DNA of 64,000 nt from positions 2,180,501-2,244,500 of the forward strand of contig NZ_CP074126.1 of NCBI RefSeq assembly GCF_018282095.1. The letters run 5' to 3'. The position numbers and the translations under genes were made by a program. Each line of letters starts with the position of its first letter. The stretch's first letter is position 1. This document shows, in pieces, positions 55,229-63,879 of this stretch. Under the pieces are notes generated by a model, which did not search any database, was not told the origin of the DNA, and saw nothing but the letters and a program-made list of their open reading frames with translations. This DNA is from Pseudovibrio brasiliensis (GTDB taxonomy: Bacteria; Pseudomonadota; Alphaproteobacteria; Rhizobiales; Stappiaceae).

Positions 55229-56400
55229 TCAACTCGTGCCTCAGTAGTCAAACAATCCAGATCCGGCGACGTCAAGCTTCGCAAAAACGCCTCAAGATCC
55301 ATTCTCTCAGTACCCGTCAGCTTGAGAGGATGTATCCGTGGATCCTGTCCGGGCAGGCCTGATCCGCCTTGATCGTAAAACCTGACGACATCGGTCAGTG
55401 TGCTGAAGTGTCCATCATGCATGTAAGGTGGGGTGATGGTGAGGTTGCGTAGCGTTGGAGTGCGGAACTTCCAGCGGTCGGATGGGACTTCGGTGACTTC
55501 ATAACGCCCCAGATCGGCCTCCCGCTTTGCACTAACGGAGAGCACCTTGGAAAAGTCCATCTGATGCACGACGCCCGGGGCAACCTGTACTGGGATGCTT
55601 GATGGTGGGTTTTGCCGCTCATTTTCTCGCATTTGACCATAGCCGGTGTCGTGAAACTGTTCATCGGTGAAAAGGGCGTAGTCCTCTTCGATCAAGTGAC
55701 AACCGCTGCAGCCGCCTTTGCCTGTAAAGATCTCGAAGCCGCGTTTTGCTGCGTTAGAAACAGCCGCCTCATTTCCTCCATAGTGCCATTGGTCAAAGGG
55801 GCTGTTTCCAGCTATCACCGACCTTTGATAGGCCCCAAGGGCCATGCCGATGCGGTCGAGGGATGCATGTGCGCCAAAGGCGGCATCAAACAACGGCGTA
55901 TACTCAGGCAAGCTGTTTAACAGCGAGACGACGTTACCTGCCGATGGGTTTGCCATTTCATTTCGTGCTGTGAGAGGGCTGATGAACTGGGTTTCCAGCG
56001 AAGGATCGCGCCCATCATGGAAGAGGGCGCTGAGATACCCAACATTGAGAATGCTGGGCGAATTTCGCTTGATGCTGCGTCCTTCAACACCGATCGCCGT
56101 GCTCAGCTCCCAGTTGGTGAACCCTTGCTCCGGCACATGGCACATGGCGCAGGACATAGTGCGGTTGATGGACAAACGCCGGTCAAAAAACAACTTGCGG
56201 CCCAGCTCAATCTTCGCACGAGTTGGCGGATTATCTGCCGGATGAGGAATGGAAGGCAGTCCAAGCGGAGTGGAGAGAGAGCGTTGTAAAGCGGCCTCAG
56301 ACCAGCTTTCCGGATCAATCTCACAGCTCGGTTTCGCTGTTGCGTTACTCAAGGAGATCAGAAAGACAAGCATGATGCATGAAAGTGAATAGCGCCTCAT
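55210..56400 (-). CDS. MauG/cytochrome c peroxidase-like dihaem protein of the mto cluster
   Basis: A 396-residue periplasmic dihaem protein. The signal peptide covers about 1-22. Haem-binding motifs are CAMCH (C84, C87, H88) and CSGCH (C231, C234, H235), the two-haem plan of bacterial cytochrome c peroxidases and MauG. Its start overlaps the stop of the Sco-like gene (TGATG). In studied bacteria a MauG-type gene and a Sco gene accompany mtoX, where they are thought to assist maturation of methanethiol oxidase. A peroxidase role cannot be excluded, but the operon favours the maturation role. Confidence 0.87.
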   Translation of the reverse strand: MRRYSLSCIMLVFLISLSNATAKPSCEIDPESWSEAALQRSLSTPLGLPSIPHPADNPPTRAKIELGRKLFFDRRLSINRTMSCAMCHVPEQGFTNWELSTAIGVEGRSIKRNSPSILNVGYLSALFHDGRDPSLETQFISPLTARNEMANPSAGNVVSLLNSLPEYTPLFDAAFGAHASLDRIGMALGAYQRSVIAGNSPFDQWHYGGNEAAVSNAAKRGFEIFTGKGGCSGCHLIEEDYALFTDEQFHDTGYGQMRENERQNPPSSIPVQVAPGVVHQMDFSKVLSVSAKREADLGRYEVTEVPSDRWKFRTPTLRNLTITPPYMHDGHFSTLTDVVRFYDQGGSGLPGQDPRIHPLKLTGTERMDLEAFLRSLTSPDLDCLTTEARVEQPDNY

Positions 56401-57110
56401 CAGGACCTGCCTTCTTCCATCAAAAGTGTCTCCACATCAGTAATCAGCAGGCGTGGATCTATCGTTCCCAATCCATAAATGTTACGGATGTTCCCTTGAC
56501 GATCAACCAGATACATCCGCAGCAGATGGTTGATTACGTCCTGATCATTAGAGCGATCAACCACTTGGCCATATCCATCCAGAATAGGCTGCAAGGCTTC
56601 CATGCCGGACGTCGTCAACACATGCCAGGGGAGCTTTTCCTCTGCATGTTCATCAATCTGCATCGGGTAGGCGAAGGAGTTGATTGCCTCCACCGTATCG
56701 CGTGAGGGATCAAAGCTGATAGTCAGCAGTTGAACATCTTCGCGGAGATCCGGAAGCTTCTCGCTGGTCTCGTAAATCTCAAAGAGCGTCGACATAGCAA
56801 TCGGGCAACCGTTGACATCACCGCACATAAGATAAACGAAACTCACTAGACTAATCTTGCCACCCGTGAGATCGCTCAGGTTCCTGGATATGCCATGAAC
56901 ATCGAGCACATGTCCATCAGGAGCAGCTTTGAACGTGTTCAGGCGATAAGACCCCGGAGCAGGTGGTTCAAACTGGAATTCTTCACTGGCACTGAAGGCT
57001 GCTGCGAAGGGACGTGAGGCAGCCGCCTGACTGGTCACCATCGCATACCAAAGCACAGGTACAACCGCAGCAAGACAACTCACTGCAAGGATTTTCTTGA
57101 GTAAACGCAT
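56400..57110 (-). CDS. Sco/SenC-family copper chaperone-like protein of the mto cluster
   Basis: About 236 aa if started at the ATG at 57110; 57128 and a TTG at 57173 are alternatives. An N-terminal membrane anchor or signal is at about residues 5-25, then a thioredoxin-like Sco domain. The metal/redox motif reads CGDVNGCP, with C96 and C102 separated by five residues rather than the usual three (CxxxCP). The distal histidine region VINHLLRMYLVDRQGNI is retained. Sco proteins deliver copper or act as thiol reductants in the periplasm. Its position between mtoX and mauG fits copper loading of methanethiol oxidase. The stop overlaps the mauG-like start. Confidence 0.83.
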   Translation of the reverse strand: MRLLKKILAVSCLAAVVPVLWYAMVTSQAAASRPFAAAFSASEEFQFEPPAPGSYRLNTFKAAPDGHVLDVHGISRNLSDLTGGKISLVSFVYLMCGDVNGCPIAMSTLFEIYETSEKLPDLREDVQLLTISFDPSRDTVEAINSFAYPMQIDEHAEEKLPWHVLTTSGMEALQPILDGYGQVVDRSNDQDVINHLLRMYLVDRQGNIRNIYGLGTIDPRLLITDVETLLMEEGRS

Positions 57111-57175
57111 GTCACCGACCAGCTTCATGAAACAAGCAGGGGGCAGCGAGAAAGCCGCCCCGTGTCGAACCAAAG

Positions 57176-58486
57176 TTAGCTTGAGTAAAGCTCTGAGCTG
57201 CCGAACCGCATGATGTGCGCACGCCCAAGGCCTAGCTTGTAAAAGTCGATGTTAAAGTCTTCGACGAGTTCTTTGCCATCCCAGCTAAAGGCCCGCAGAT
57301 ATTGCACGTCATCATCACCTTTTTTGTCCCAGTTGGCGAGCAGAGAGGAGGTGAAGTATACGCGTTTGCCGTCCCAGCTCTGACTGACCATATTGACCTG
57401 CCGGTCGATGGTTTTCTCATAAATCTGGAAAGGCTTATGTGGGTCGGAAATGTCAAAGAGGCGGGTCTTGCCATCCATGAAACTGTTCACCCAAAGCGTC
57501 TGGTCATCAGCTGCGATGGAAATGTCGACTGGCAGTGGAATGTCTGCCGGATTGCCAATATCCGCCACATCCTTGGCCTGCCATTCGCCATCCTCGTCCT
57601 CGTAGATCAGCCAGAGTTTGGAGGTCAGTGCGGTGGTTGAAAAGGCATAGTTCGCATTCGGTCCCCACGGGAAACGGATCTCCAATGGAGCTCCCGGCAC
57701 ATTGAACACTTTGCGTGGCTGGCGTGTATGCAAGTCCCACTGCACGATGGTGTTCCCGAAGCGCTTCATGGCATCGGCATCCTGCAGCATCTGGCCAAAG
57801 TCCATCATGTAGTTGGACCAGCCGGTGAAAGAGGAGGTCAGCATGACGTTCTTGCGGATCAGTGCGCGGATATCATACCCATAACCATCGGCAACAGCAT
57901 CCCCGACGGCAACCGCTCCCTGCATGTTTGCTGTCGTGGGCATCCAGTAGGTCGCCACATAGTCACCGGCATCATTGTACTCTACCAGCGCGGTACGCCC
58001 GCCATGATCATCATCATTGGAAAGCCCGGTGATCATCATACTGCCGGGCAGGGCAAAGAAGGTATGTGGACCAACAACACCGCCGGAATCCTTGACGAAT
58101 GTCTCAATGGTCTTATGCAGGATCGGTTTTGAAGGATCTGTATGTACATCGAAGATAAAGATGCGGTTGGTGTCCAGCCCACCTGTCCAGAAGTAACGAC
58201 GATCTGCTGAAAACCCTCCATGATGCGCTTCATTGCGCCCACCAACGGACAGGCTGTTGATCACCTGACCACGCGTTGGCGAGTCCGAGCGCAAGTCAAC
58301 CGTGACCAGTTTATCTTGCTCATCGCCCATGCCTTCCACACCCAGCGTCCAGACATAAACGAACTCTTCCTGTCCCGTAATCTTTGGCATGTACGGAGAC
58401 TGGCAGGTCTCATCCGCAAAGGCTCTGATTGGAGCCGTCATGGCTGCAGAAGCTGCAACCAACGCAACAAATTCCCGTCTATTCAT
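57176..58486 (-). CDS. mtoX: SBP56-family methanethiol oxidase
   Basis: The protein is 436 aa from the ATG at 58486, which has a GGGGAGG ribosome-binding site; the longer frame to 58585 overlaps the regulator and is rejected. It begins with a twin-arginine-like signal (MNRREFVALVAA, then IRAFADE), so it is likely exported. Family blocks of selenium-binding protein 56 include GGRNEAHHGGFSADRRYFW, GPHTFFALPGSMMITGLSND and NYMMDFGQMLQD. Bacterial SBP56 proteins were shown to be copper-dependent methanethiol oxidases that yield formaldehyde, sulfide and hydrogen peroxide. The adjacent Sco and MauG genes match the mto operon, so this function is preferred over selenium binding. Confidence 0.88.
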   Translation of the reverse strand: MNRREFVALVAASAAMTAPIRAFADETCQSPYMPKITGQEEFVYVWTLGVEGMGDEQDKLVTVDLRSDSPTRGQVINSLSVGGRNEAHHGGFSADRRYFWTGGLDTNRIFIFDVHTDPSKPILHKTIETFVKDSGGVVGPHTFFALPGSMMITGLSNDDDHGGRTALVEYNDAGDYVATYWMPTTANMQGAVAVGDAVADGYGYDIRALIRKNVMLTSSFTGWSNYMMDFGQMLQDADAMKRFGNTIVQWDLHTRQPRKVFNVPGAPLEIRFPWGPNANYAFSTTALTSKLWLIYEDEDGEWQAKDVADIGNPADIPLPVDISIAADDQTLWVNSFMDGKTRLFDISDPHKPFQIYEKTIDRQVNMVSQSWDGKRVYFTSSLLANWDKKGDDDVQYLRAFSWDGKELVEDFNIDFYKLGLGRAHIMRFGSSELYSS

Positions 58487-58533
58487 AATATCCTCCCCAA
58501 AATCAATAAATGAGTATTCCGTCGTGCCTCCGG

Positions 58534-59319
58534 TTAGTTCGAGCGAGCCTCTGAATGCACTCTTTCTGCATCTACAATTGAACAATGCTGTATCGCTGCC
58601 GCCGCCCGGATGTTCTCTTCCATCAAAATCGGCAGAATACGGCTATGAAGGTGCGTTTTGATCCGGTTTGTCGGGCCCACAACACCCATACTGAAGATGG
58701 AGCCAAGCCGATCCACATTGATCGGAACGGCTACGCTAGTAACACCTTCCTCGATCTCACCATCGCACAGTGCATACCCAGAGCGCCGGACTTGCTCCAA
58801 CTCTGTCGCGATTTGAGAGGTGTCTGTCAGCGTGTTTGCGGTAAAACCGTGTGGCTCACCAGCCAGCAGTTCCTCACGTAACTCCGGTAAAATGAAAGCA
58901 GCAATGGCTTTGGCAGAGGAGCACGCATGGGCTGGCCTGATGCCAAGGCCCGGATAGATGTAGGGGATTGCTGGATCGCTCGGCGTTTCAATGTGAATGA
59001 GATCAACACGGCCTCCGCGATAACGGGCCAGAAAGGCTGTCTCGCCAATATCAATGACCAGCCGGTGGATCATAGCCATTACGGCTTTGATAACATGGGA
59101 ATCGGATTTGCCAGTCAGAGCGATTTTGACAAAGCGAATGCCAAGCACATACCGCTTGCCGTCATCCACTTCATCCAGAAAACCACAGTCCAGCAGGGAC
59201 GAGAGATTCCGATAAATTGTTGCTCGTGGCAGCTTCGTCATCTGCGCAAGATCATTCGCACTGACAGGCTTGGCAGACCCTGCGACAGATTCCAGAAGCT
59301 GTATCAATCGTTCCTGCAT
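58534..59319 (-). CDS. IclR-family regulator upstream of mtoX
   Basis: The protein is 261 aa from the ATG at 59319; the frame is open to 59421, but the extension is not family-like. The winged helix is at the start (LAQMTKLPRATIYRNLSSLL), and the IclR effector domain occupies about 80-250, with GLGIRPAHACSSAKAIAAF and EGVTSVAVPINVDRLGSIFS. It lies 47 bp upstream of mtoX on the same strand, so it is probably the first gene of the mto operon and its local regulator. A perfect palindrome, GTGAAACGATGTTTCAC, at 59435-59451 is a good operator candidate. Confidence 0.88.
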   Translation of the reverse strand: MQERLIQLLESVAGSAKPVSANDLAQMTKLPRATIYRNLSSLLDCGFLDEVDDGKRYVLGIRFVKIALTGKSDSHVIKAVMAMIHRLVIDIGETAFLARYRGGRVDLIHIETPSDPAIPYIYPGLGIRPAHACSSAKAIAAFILPELREELLAGEPHGFTANTLTDTSQIATELEQVRRSGYALCDGEIEEGVTSVAVPINVDRLGSIFSMGVVGPTNRIKTHLHSRILPILMEENIRAAAAIQHCSIVDAERVHSEARSN

Positions 59320-59434
59320 AGAAATCTCACAATTCGGACGCTTTGAGCGTAATCTGAGAAAACTTTTTGCAGCAATCCATAAGAAATAATGGATCCAGTT
59401 CGCTCTAGCTGAGTGAGGCAAAAACGGAAGTCAT

Positions 59435-59451
59435 GTGAAACGATGTTTCAC
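59435..59451. promoter_or_regulatory. Palindromic operator candidate for the IclR regulator
   Basis: GTGAAAC and GTTTCAC form a perfect 7-bp inverted repeat around a 3-base centre (17 bp in total). It is located between the divergent IclR and thioredoxin-fold genes. Size and symmetry fit IclR-family operators; binding is inferred. Confidence 0.6.
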
Positions 59452-59526
59452 TTGCAAGCGGCTTCAACTGGCAGATAAGCTGGAAAAATCTGAGGAGCTA
59501 GCCTGTAAGCGTGGGGAGTAATCTGC

Positions 59527-60813
59527 ATGTCATTTCGCTCAGCGATTAAATCCAGAATTGCGGAATACATTACAAGTGAAACCAGATTACGCAGAAAACG
59601 TGAGACCTTTGAGAAGCAGCGAAAGCGTCAGGGCCATCCTCATGAGGTTCATTACTTCCATCATGTGTCTGACCCATACTCACATCTGGCACTTCAAAAA
59701 TTGGCAGGCTTCCAAAAGAACTACGCAGTCAAGCTGACGTTCCATCTCATCTCAGGCCCTCCTGCATGGGCAACGCCAGATCGAACCGGCTTGGATGCAT
59801 ATGCGCTCATGGATGCCAACCAACTCGCGGCGCATCTGGGATTATCTGGAGTCTCTCAGCAAAAGCCCAGTGCGGAACGCGTCACCCAAGCTGAAGCTGC
59901 TATGGCAGTTCACCTTAGTGAGAGCATGGATATAAGGAAGCTGCAGGACATAAGTAACGCGTTGTGGTCAAACAACGAAATTGCACTGGCCTCAGAAGTG
60001 AATGTGGAAGATGCAAAGGCGCAGGGAGATGCCTTGCTTGAAAAGCTTGGCCACTACCTCGGCGCCACATTCTATTATGAAGGAGAATGGTACTGGGGCG
60101 TTGATCGGCTCCATTATCTGGAAGATCGTCTGCATCAGCTCGGCTTAGGACCAGCGCCTTCCAGTAACCGAAGAAGCGGCCCGGATCAAGGCGTGAGTGA
60201 TGCCAGGGTTTCCTGCAATGAAATCGACCTTTTCCTATCCTTCCGAAGCCCCTATTCTTATCTCGCCTTCAACAGAACATGCGAACTCAGCGATCGGTTG
60301 GGCGCCAAGCTCAATATCCTCCCCGTGCTTCCCATGGTCATGCGCGGCCTGCCAGTACCACCGGCTAAGCGAAAGTACATTCTCATGGATGCTGCGCGTG
60401 AAGCCCGCTCCCACGGCATCCCGTTTGGTCGAATTTGCGATCCATTAGGCCGCCCGATCGAACGTGGCTACTCTCTGCTGCAGTATGCCCAAGAAGAAGG
60501 ATGTCTCAGAGAATACTGCAGTGCCTTCATGACAAGTGTTTGGTCCGAAGGAGTTGATGCGGACACAGACAACGGACTGGCGAAGATAATAGAAGCAGCT
60601 GGACTGGATTGGAGCAAAGCCCGCACCATTGTCGACAACGACGACTGGCGTGTGCAGATAGAAAAGAACCGGGAAAATCTGACAGCTCCCGGTCTCTGGG
60701 GCGTGCCAAGCTATCGTGTCGGCACAACCGCAATCTGGGGGCAGGATCGCATTTGGGCCGTCGAGGCCGCTTTGCAGCACACCACGACACCCATCGTTAG
60801 CTGTCAGCCTTAA
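59527..60813 (+). CDS. Double DsbA-fold (HCCA isomerase-like) protein
   Basis: A 428-residue protein made of two thioredoxin/DsbA-fold domains. The first is at about 35-215 (VHYFHHVSDPYSHLALQKLA) and the second at about 225-420 (IDLFLSFRSPYSYLAFNRT, ending GLWGVPSYRVG). Both have SPYS-type sites where DsbA has CxxC, like 2-hydroxychromene-2-carboxylate isomerase and kappa-class glutathione transferases. It is therefore more likely a glutathione-dependent isomerase or transferase than a disulfide oxidase. There is no signal peptide, so it is cytoplasmic. It is divergent from the IclR/mto unit across the palindrome. Its stop overlaps the next convergent gene by 4 bp. Confidence 0.82.
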   Translation: MSFRSAIKSRIAEYITSETRLRRKRETFEKQRKRQGHPHEVHYFHHVSDPYSHLALQKLAGFQKNYAVKLTFHLISGPPAWATPDRTGLDAYALMDANQLAAHLGLSGVSQQKPSAERVTQAEAAMAVHLSESMDIRKLQDISNALWSNNEIALASEVNVEDAKAQGDALLEKLGHYLGATFYYEGEWYWGVDRLHYLEDRLHQLGLGPAPSSNRRSGPDQGVSDARVSCNEIDLFLSFRSPYSYLAFNRTCELSDRLGAKLNILPVLPMVMRGLPVPPAKRKYILMDAAREARSHGIPFGRICDPLGRPIERGYSLLQYAQEEGCLREYCSAFMTSVWSEGVDADTDNGLAKIIEAAGLDWSKARTIVDNDDWRVQIEKNRENLTAPGLWGVPSYRVGTTAIWGQDRIWAVEAALQHTTTPIVSCQP

Positions 60814-61496
60814 CCCAGATAATCCTTAAACGCATTGATGCGTACGGCAAGATCTCGCGGATTCGCAGAGTGTTGGCTCAACTTGGCCAGCAGCCCAACA
60901 ATCGTCGCGCAGCGAGTGCGCAGTGCTTTGTCTTCCGCTGTAAGCTCGTAGCCGTCAAGTTTCTCATTTTCCTGCAAAGCAGAAACAGCATGTTCAGTCC
61001 GGGCAATCGCCTGGGCCAGAACCTTATCCAGGATCACCTGCGAACGACCTTCAAACTCTTTCTGGTCAGTCATGTTGGAAAGGTGAGGGCACATGAAGGT
61101 GATGTCCTCAGTAATAGCACTCTTCATGGCAAATGAAACTCGCTTCAAAGCCTTGGAAACCACCGGAGGCATGCGCCCGACAGAGATATCATATCCCGCC
61201 ATCAGCAGTGAGTTCGGCAGGTTTTCTGAGTACTGCATCAACGCAAGATAAAAGAAACCTGAGCACTGGAACAAATCAATCGCAGCACCTTGCACCGCAT
61301 CGCTTTTCTCGCTCTCACCGTTCAGCAAAACTGTCAGCTCACTCAACGCATTAAAGCGTTCTTCAATAAGCCGACGTGCATCATCCAACCCATTCGCAAA
61401 CGCTTTGGGAGACCCACTCGCCACTGGCAAAAGCGGGCTGGAAGTATCAAAAAGATCAGCCAGCGTCCTGGCAGCGATTTCGATTTGTTCAGACAA
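60810..61496 (-). CDS. Conserved-looking protein of unknown function
   Basis: A 228-residue protein that I do not recognise. It is predicted to be mostly helical, without a signal peptide or membrane segment. It has an internal region rich in hydrophobic and aromatic residues (FQCSGFFYLALMQYSENLPN) and a helical C-terminal third. Codon use looks like that of its neighbours, and the frame is clean from an ATG, so it is likely real. It is convergent with and overlaps the double DsbA-fold gene by four bases, with about 230 bp upstream before the divergent amidohydrolase. No function can be assigned. Confidence 0.7.
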   Translation of the reverse strand: MSEQIEIAARTLADLFDTSSPLLPVASGSPKAFANGLDDARRLIEERFNALSELTVLLNGESEKSDAVQGAAIDLFQCSGFFYLALMQYSENLPNSLLMAGYDISVGRMPPVVSKALKRVSFAMKSAITEDITFMCPHLSNMTDQKEFEGRSQVILDKVLAQAIARTEHAVSALQENEKLDGYELTAEDKALRTRCATIVGLLAKLSQHSANPRDLAVRINAFKDYLG

Positions 61497-61729
61497 AGAG
61501 AGGCCTCAGGTGATTAGGATAGTCAGTTTATTGCGTATAAGCTTCTCAGTGATGTTTCAATGAGCAGTTTCTCGAAAGAAGGAAACATCACCCGAAAAGA
61601 CCACAACATCAAAGATTTTGCGTTACAAAATAATCTTAACACAGCCATTCGCTATTGCGTCGCAGGTGAGGTGATATAGGTTTCCTCAAAACACTTTGAG
61701 CTGATGCTTGGGTTTGGGGAGGATGTTTT

Positions 61730-62902
61730 ATGTTGGATGCAGCTGTTATGGCTCTGCCGGATAAGCAGCTGGAGGAACTTACGAAAGTTCGCCAGTCGTT
61801 GCATATGTCGCCAGAAGCCTCTGGGGAGGAAGAGCAGACGGCACAGTTTGTGGTGGAACAGCTGACGCAGATTGGTGCGGACCGTGTTGTGAGTGGGATT
61901 GGCGGTTTTGGTGTTATTGCCGAATACCAAGGGGCTGCTGATGGACCAACGGTGATGATCCGTTGTGAGCTGGATGGCCTGCCGATTGAAGAGATCTCTG
62001 AGGTTCCTTATCGCTCGCAAGTTCCGGGCAGGGGCCATCTGTGCGGTCATGATGGGCATATGGTGATGGTGCTGGGCGTCGCGCATATGCTGGCAAAACA
62101 TCCGCCGCAAAAGGGCCGTGTGCTACTCATGTTCCAGCCAGCGGAAGAAACAGGGGCGGGTGCTCCAGCTGTTATCGCGGATCCAAAGTTCGCTGAATTT
62201 CGCCCTGATTTTGCATTCTCATTACATAACCTGCCGGGCCGCCCACTGGGAGAGGTGAGCATATGCCGTGAGTATGCCAACTGCGCCTCTCGTGGCATGC
62301 AGATCAACCTGCGTGGCAAGAGTTCTCACGCGGCGGCTCCGGAAGATGGCTTGTCTCCGGCCACAGCAATGGCAACGCTTATGGGAGAGTTGGCTGCACT
62401 GGGTGCTGGCGGAGAGGTGAATGATCAGTTTGCGCTCAGCACCTTAACCCATGCCCGTTTAGGAGAGCCGACATTTGGCATTGCACCGGGCTTTGGGGAG
62501 CTGCGCGTCACGCTGCGCTCCATCAATGATGCCTTGATGGATGATATGGTCGCACGGGCAGAGCAAGCTGTTGCGAGTGCAACGAAAGATCTGGAAGTCT
62601 CCATCTTCTGGCACGACATCTTTCTGGCTTGCGTCAACCATCCGGAGAGCCGGGATCACATCATCAAAGCAGCAAAGCACAATGGTGCAGCGCTGAAGGA
62701 ACTGGACTACCCAATGCGATGGTCAGAAGATTTTGGTCGGTTCGGATTGGATGGAGCCAAATCAGCTATGTTCTTTTTAGGCTCAGGCGAAAACCAACCT
62801 CAGCTGCATAATCCGGACTATGACTTCCCGGATGAGCTGATCCCAATCGGTACATCAATGTTCACCACATTGATTGACCAGCTGCTTGGATTAAATGATT
62901 GA
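61730..62902 (+). CDS. M20-family amidohydrolase
   Basis: A 390-residue zinc/manganese amidohydrolase of the hippurate hydrolase/N-acyl-amino-acid deacylase group (M20D). The metal-binding block is GRGHLCGHDGHMVMV near residues 100-112. It is followed by FQPAEETGAGAPAVI with the catalytic glutamates and SLHNLPGRPLGEV. A dimerisation domain is inserted at about 185-295. Members release free amino acids from N-acyl forms or from IAA conjugates. A monocistronic arrangement is likely, and it is convergent with the ctlX gene. The natural substrate is unknown. Confidence 0.9.
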   Translation: MLDAAVMALPDKQLEELTKVRQSLHMSPEASGEEEQTAQFVVEQLTQIGADRVVSGIGGFGVIAEYQGAADGPTVMIRCELDGLPIEEISEVPYRSQVPGRGHLCGHDGHMVMVLGVAHMLAKHPPQKGRVLLMFQPAEETGAGAPAVIADPKFAEFRPDFAFSLHNLPGRPLGEVSICREYANCASRGMQINLRGKSSHAAAPEDGLSPATAMATLMGELAALGAGGEVNDQFALSTLTHARLGEPTFGIAPGFGELRVTLRSINDALMDDMVARAEQAVASATKDLEVSIFWHDIFLACVNHPESRDHIIKAAKHNGAALKELDYPMRWSEDFGRFGLDGAKSAMFFLGSGENQPQLHNPDYDFPDELIPIGTSMFTTLIDQLLGLND

Positions 62903-62955
62903 TTTTTAAAGCTCATGCCCGCCGCACAAAACCTCGACGGGCATGAAAATTCACA

Positions 62956-63879
62956 TCAGTGACGCGGTGACAAATGCAGTCCCGCAATCGTGCAACGCAC
63001 AGAACCACCAGCCAGTTCCAATGTTGGAATAGCTAGCGGCAGTAATATCGCGGAAGCTGAAATACGTTCCCGCTGTTCTTCCGTCAGAACATCATAAGCC
63101 GTCTGAGAAAGCGCAAGCAGCGGACCGTCTTTGCCCATCAGCTCGATTGCATTGCCTGCAAAGGATGACACCTGCGCATTGCTCAGCTCAATCACATCAC
63201 GTCCGGTCGATTGCAAACGAGAGATCACTTCAGCACGCCGTGCAGTGTCCGTGATCATCTCAGTGCCGATCAGCGCAAAGTTGGTTCCAACGCACATCAA
63301 AACATTGGTGTGGTAGATGGAGGTGCCTTTGTCGTCTTCCGCCGCGAACACCATTGGCTCGAAGTTGAAGTGCGTACAAAAGCGCTCCAGTGCAATCGGG
63401 TTGGTCCGGTCACTTTCAACCGCATAGGCCACACGGTCGATATGATCGAGCACCATAGCGCCGGTGCCTTCCAGAAAAAGACCATCCTGCTCAAGGCCGG
63501 AATAATCAATCACATCCTGCACACGGTAGTTACTCTTGAGCATCTCAAGAATGTCCTGACGACGCTCCAGGCGGCGGTTTTCTGCCTTCATCGGGAAGAT
63601 GGCCACATGACCGCCCGCGTGGGTAGAGAACCAATTGTTTGGGAAAACGCAATCCGGAAGCCCCGGATTATCGCCCTCAAAAACATGCACCCGAACCCCA
63701 TGAGCTTCCAGCTGCGCAATCATGGCAGAGTGCTCATCGTAAGCCTGCTTGGCATGGTCCGCATCTGTTGTGATCTCTGCCTGAAAGGCATTGTCAGCAG
63801 CAGTTTCAGCGTTGACTGAGAAGTGATGGGGCCGAACCATCACAACGGCACCCGGAGCCTGAACAGAGGTCCGGTTCAT
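62956..63879 (-). CDS. ctlX: Citrulline utilisation hydrolase, CtlX type
   Basis: A 307-residue amidinotransferase-fold (guanidino-modifying enzyme) protein. Recognisable parts are DCVFPNNWFSTHAGGHVAIF, HTNVLMCVGTNFAL and the C-terminal GGSVRCTIAGLHL, in which C296 would be the nucleophile. This fits the arginine-deiminase-related CtlX family linked to citrulline breakdown. A relation to dimethylarginine dimethylaminohydrolase is the main alternative. Its ATG overlaps the stop of the upstream gene by four bases (ATGA), indicating one operon. It lies convergent with the M20 amidohydrolase. Confidence 0.85.
   Translation of the reverse strand: MNRTSVQAPGAVVMVRPHHFSVNAETAADNAFQAEITTDADHAKQAYDEHSAMIAQLEAHGVRVHVFEGDNPGLPDCVFPNNWFSTHAGGHVAIFPMKAENRRLERRQDILEMLKSNYRVQDVIDYSGLEQDGLFLEGTGAMVLDHIDRVAYAVESDRTNPIALERFCTHFNFEPMVFAAEDDKGTSIYHTNVLMCVGTNFALIGTEMITDTARRAEVISRLQSTGRDVIELSNAQVSSFAGNAIELMGKDGPLLALSQTAYDVLTEEQRERISASAILLPLAIPTLELAGGSVRCTIAGLHLSPRH

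Noticed and set aside
57176-58486. Selenium-binding protein as the function
   Set aside because: The SBP56 name is historical. Adjacent Sco and MauG genes match methanethiol oxidase operons.
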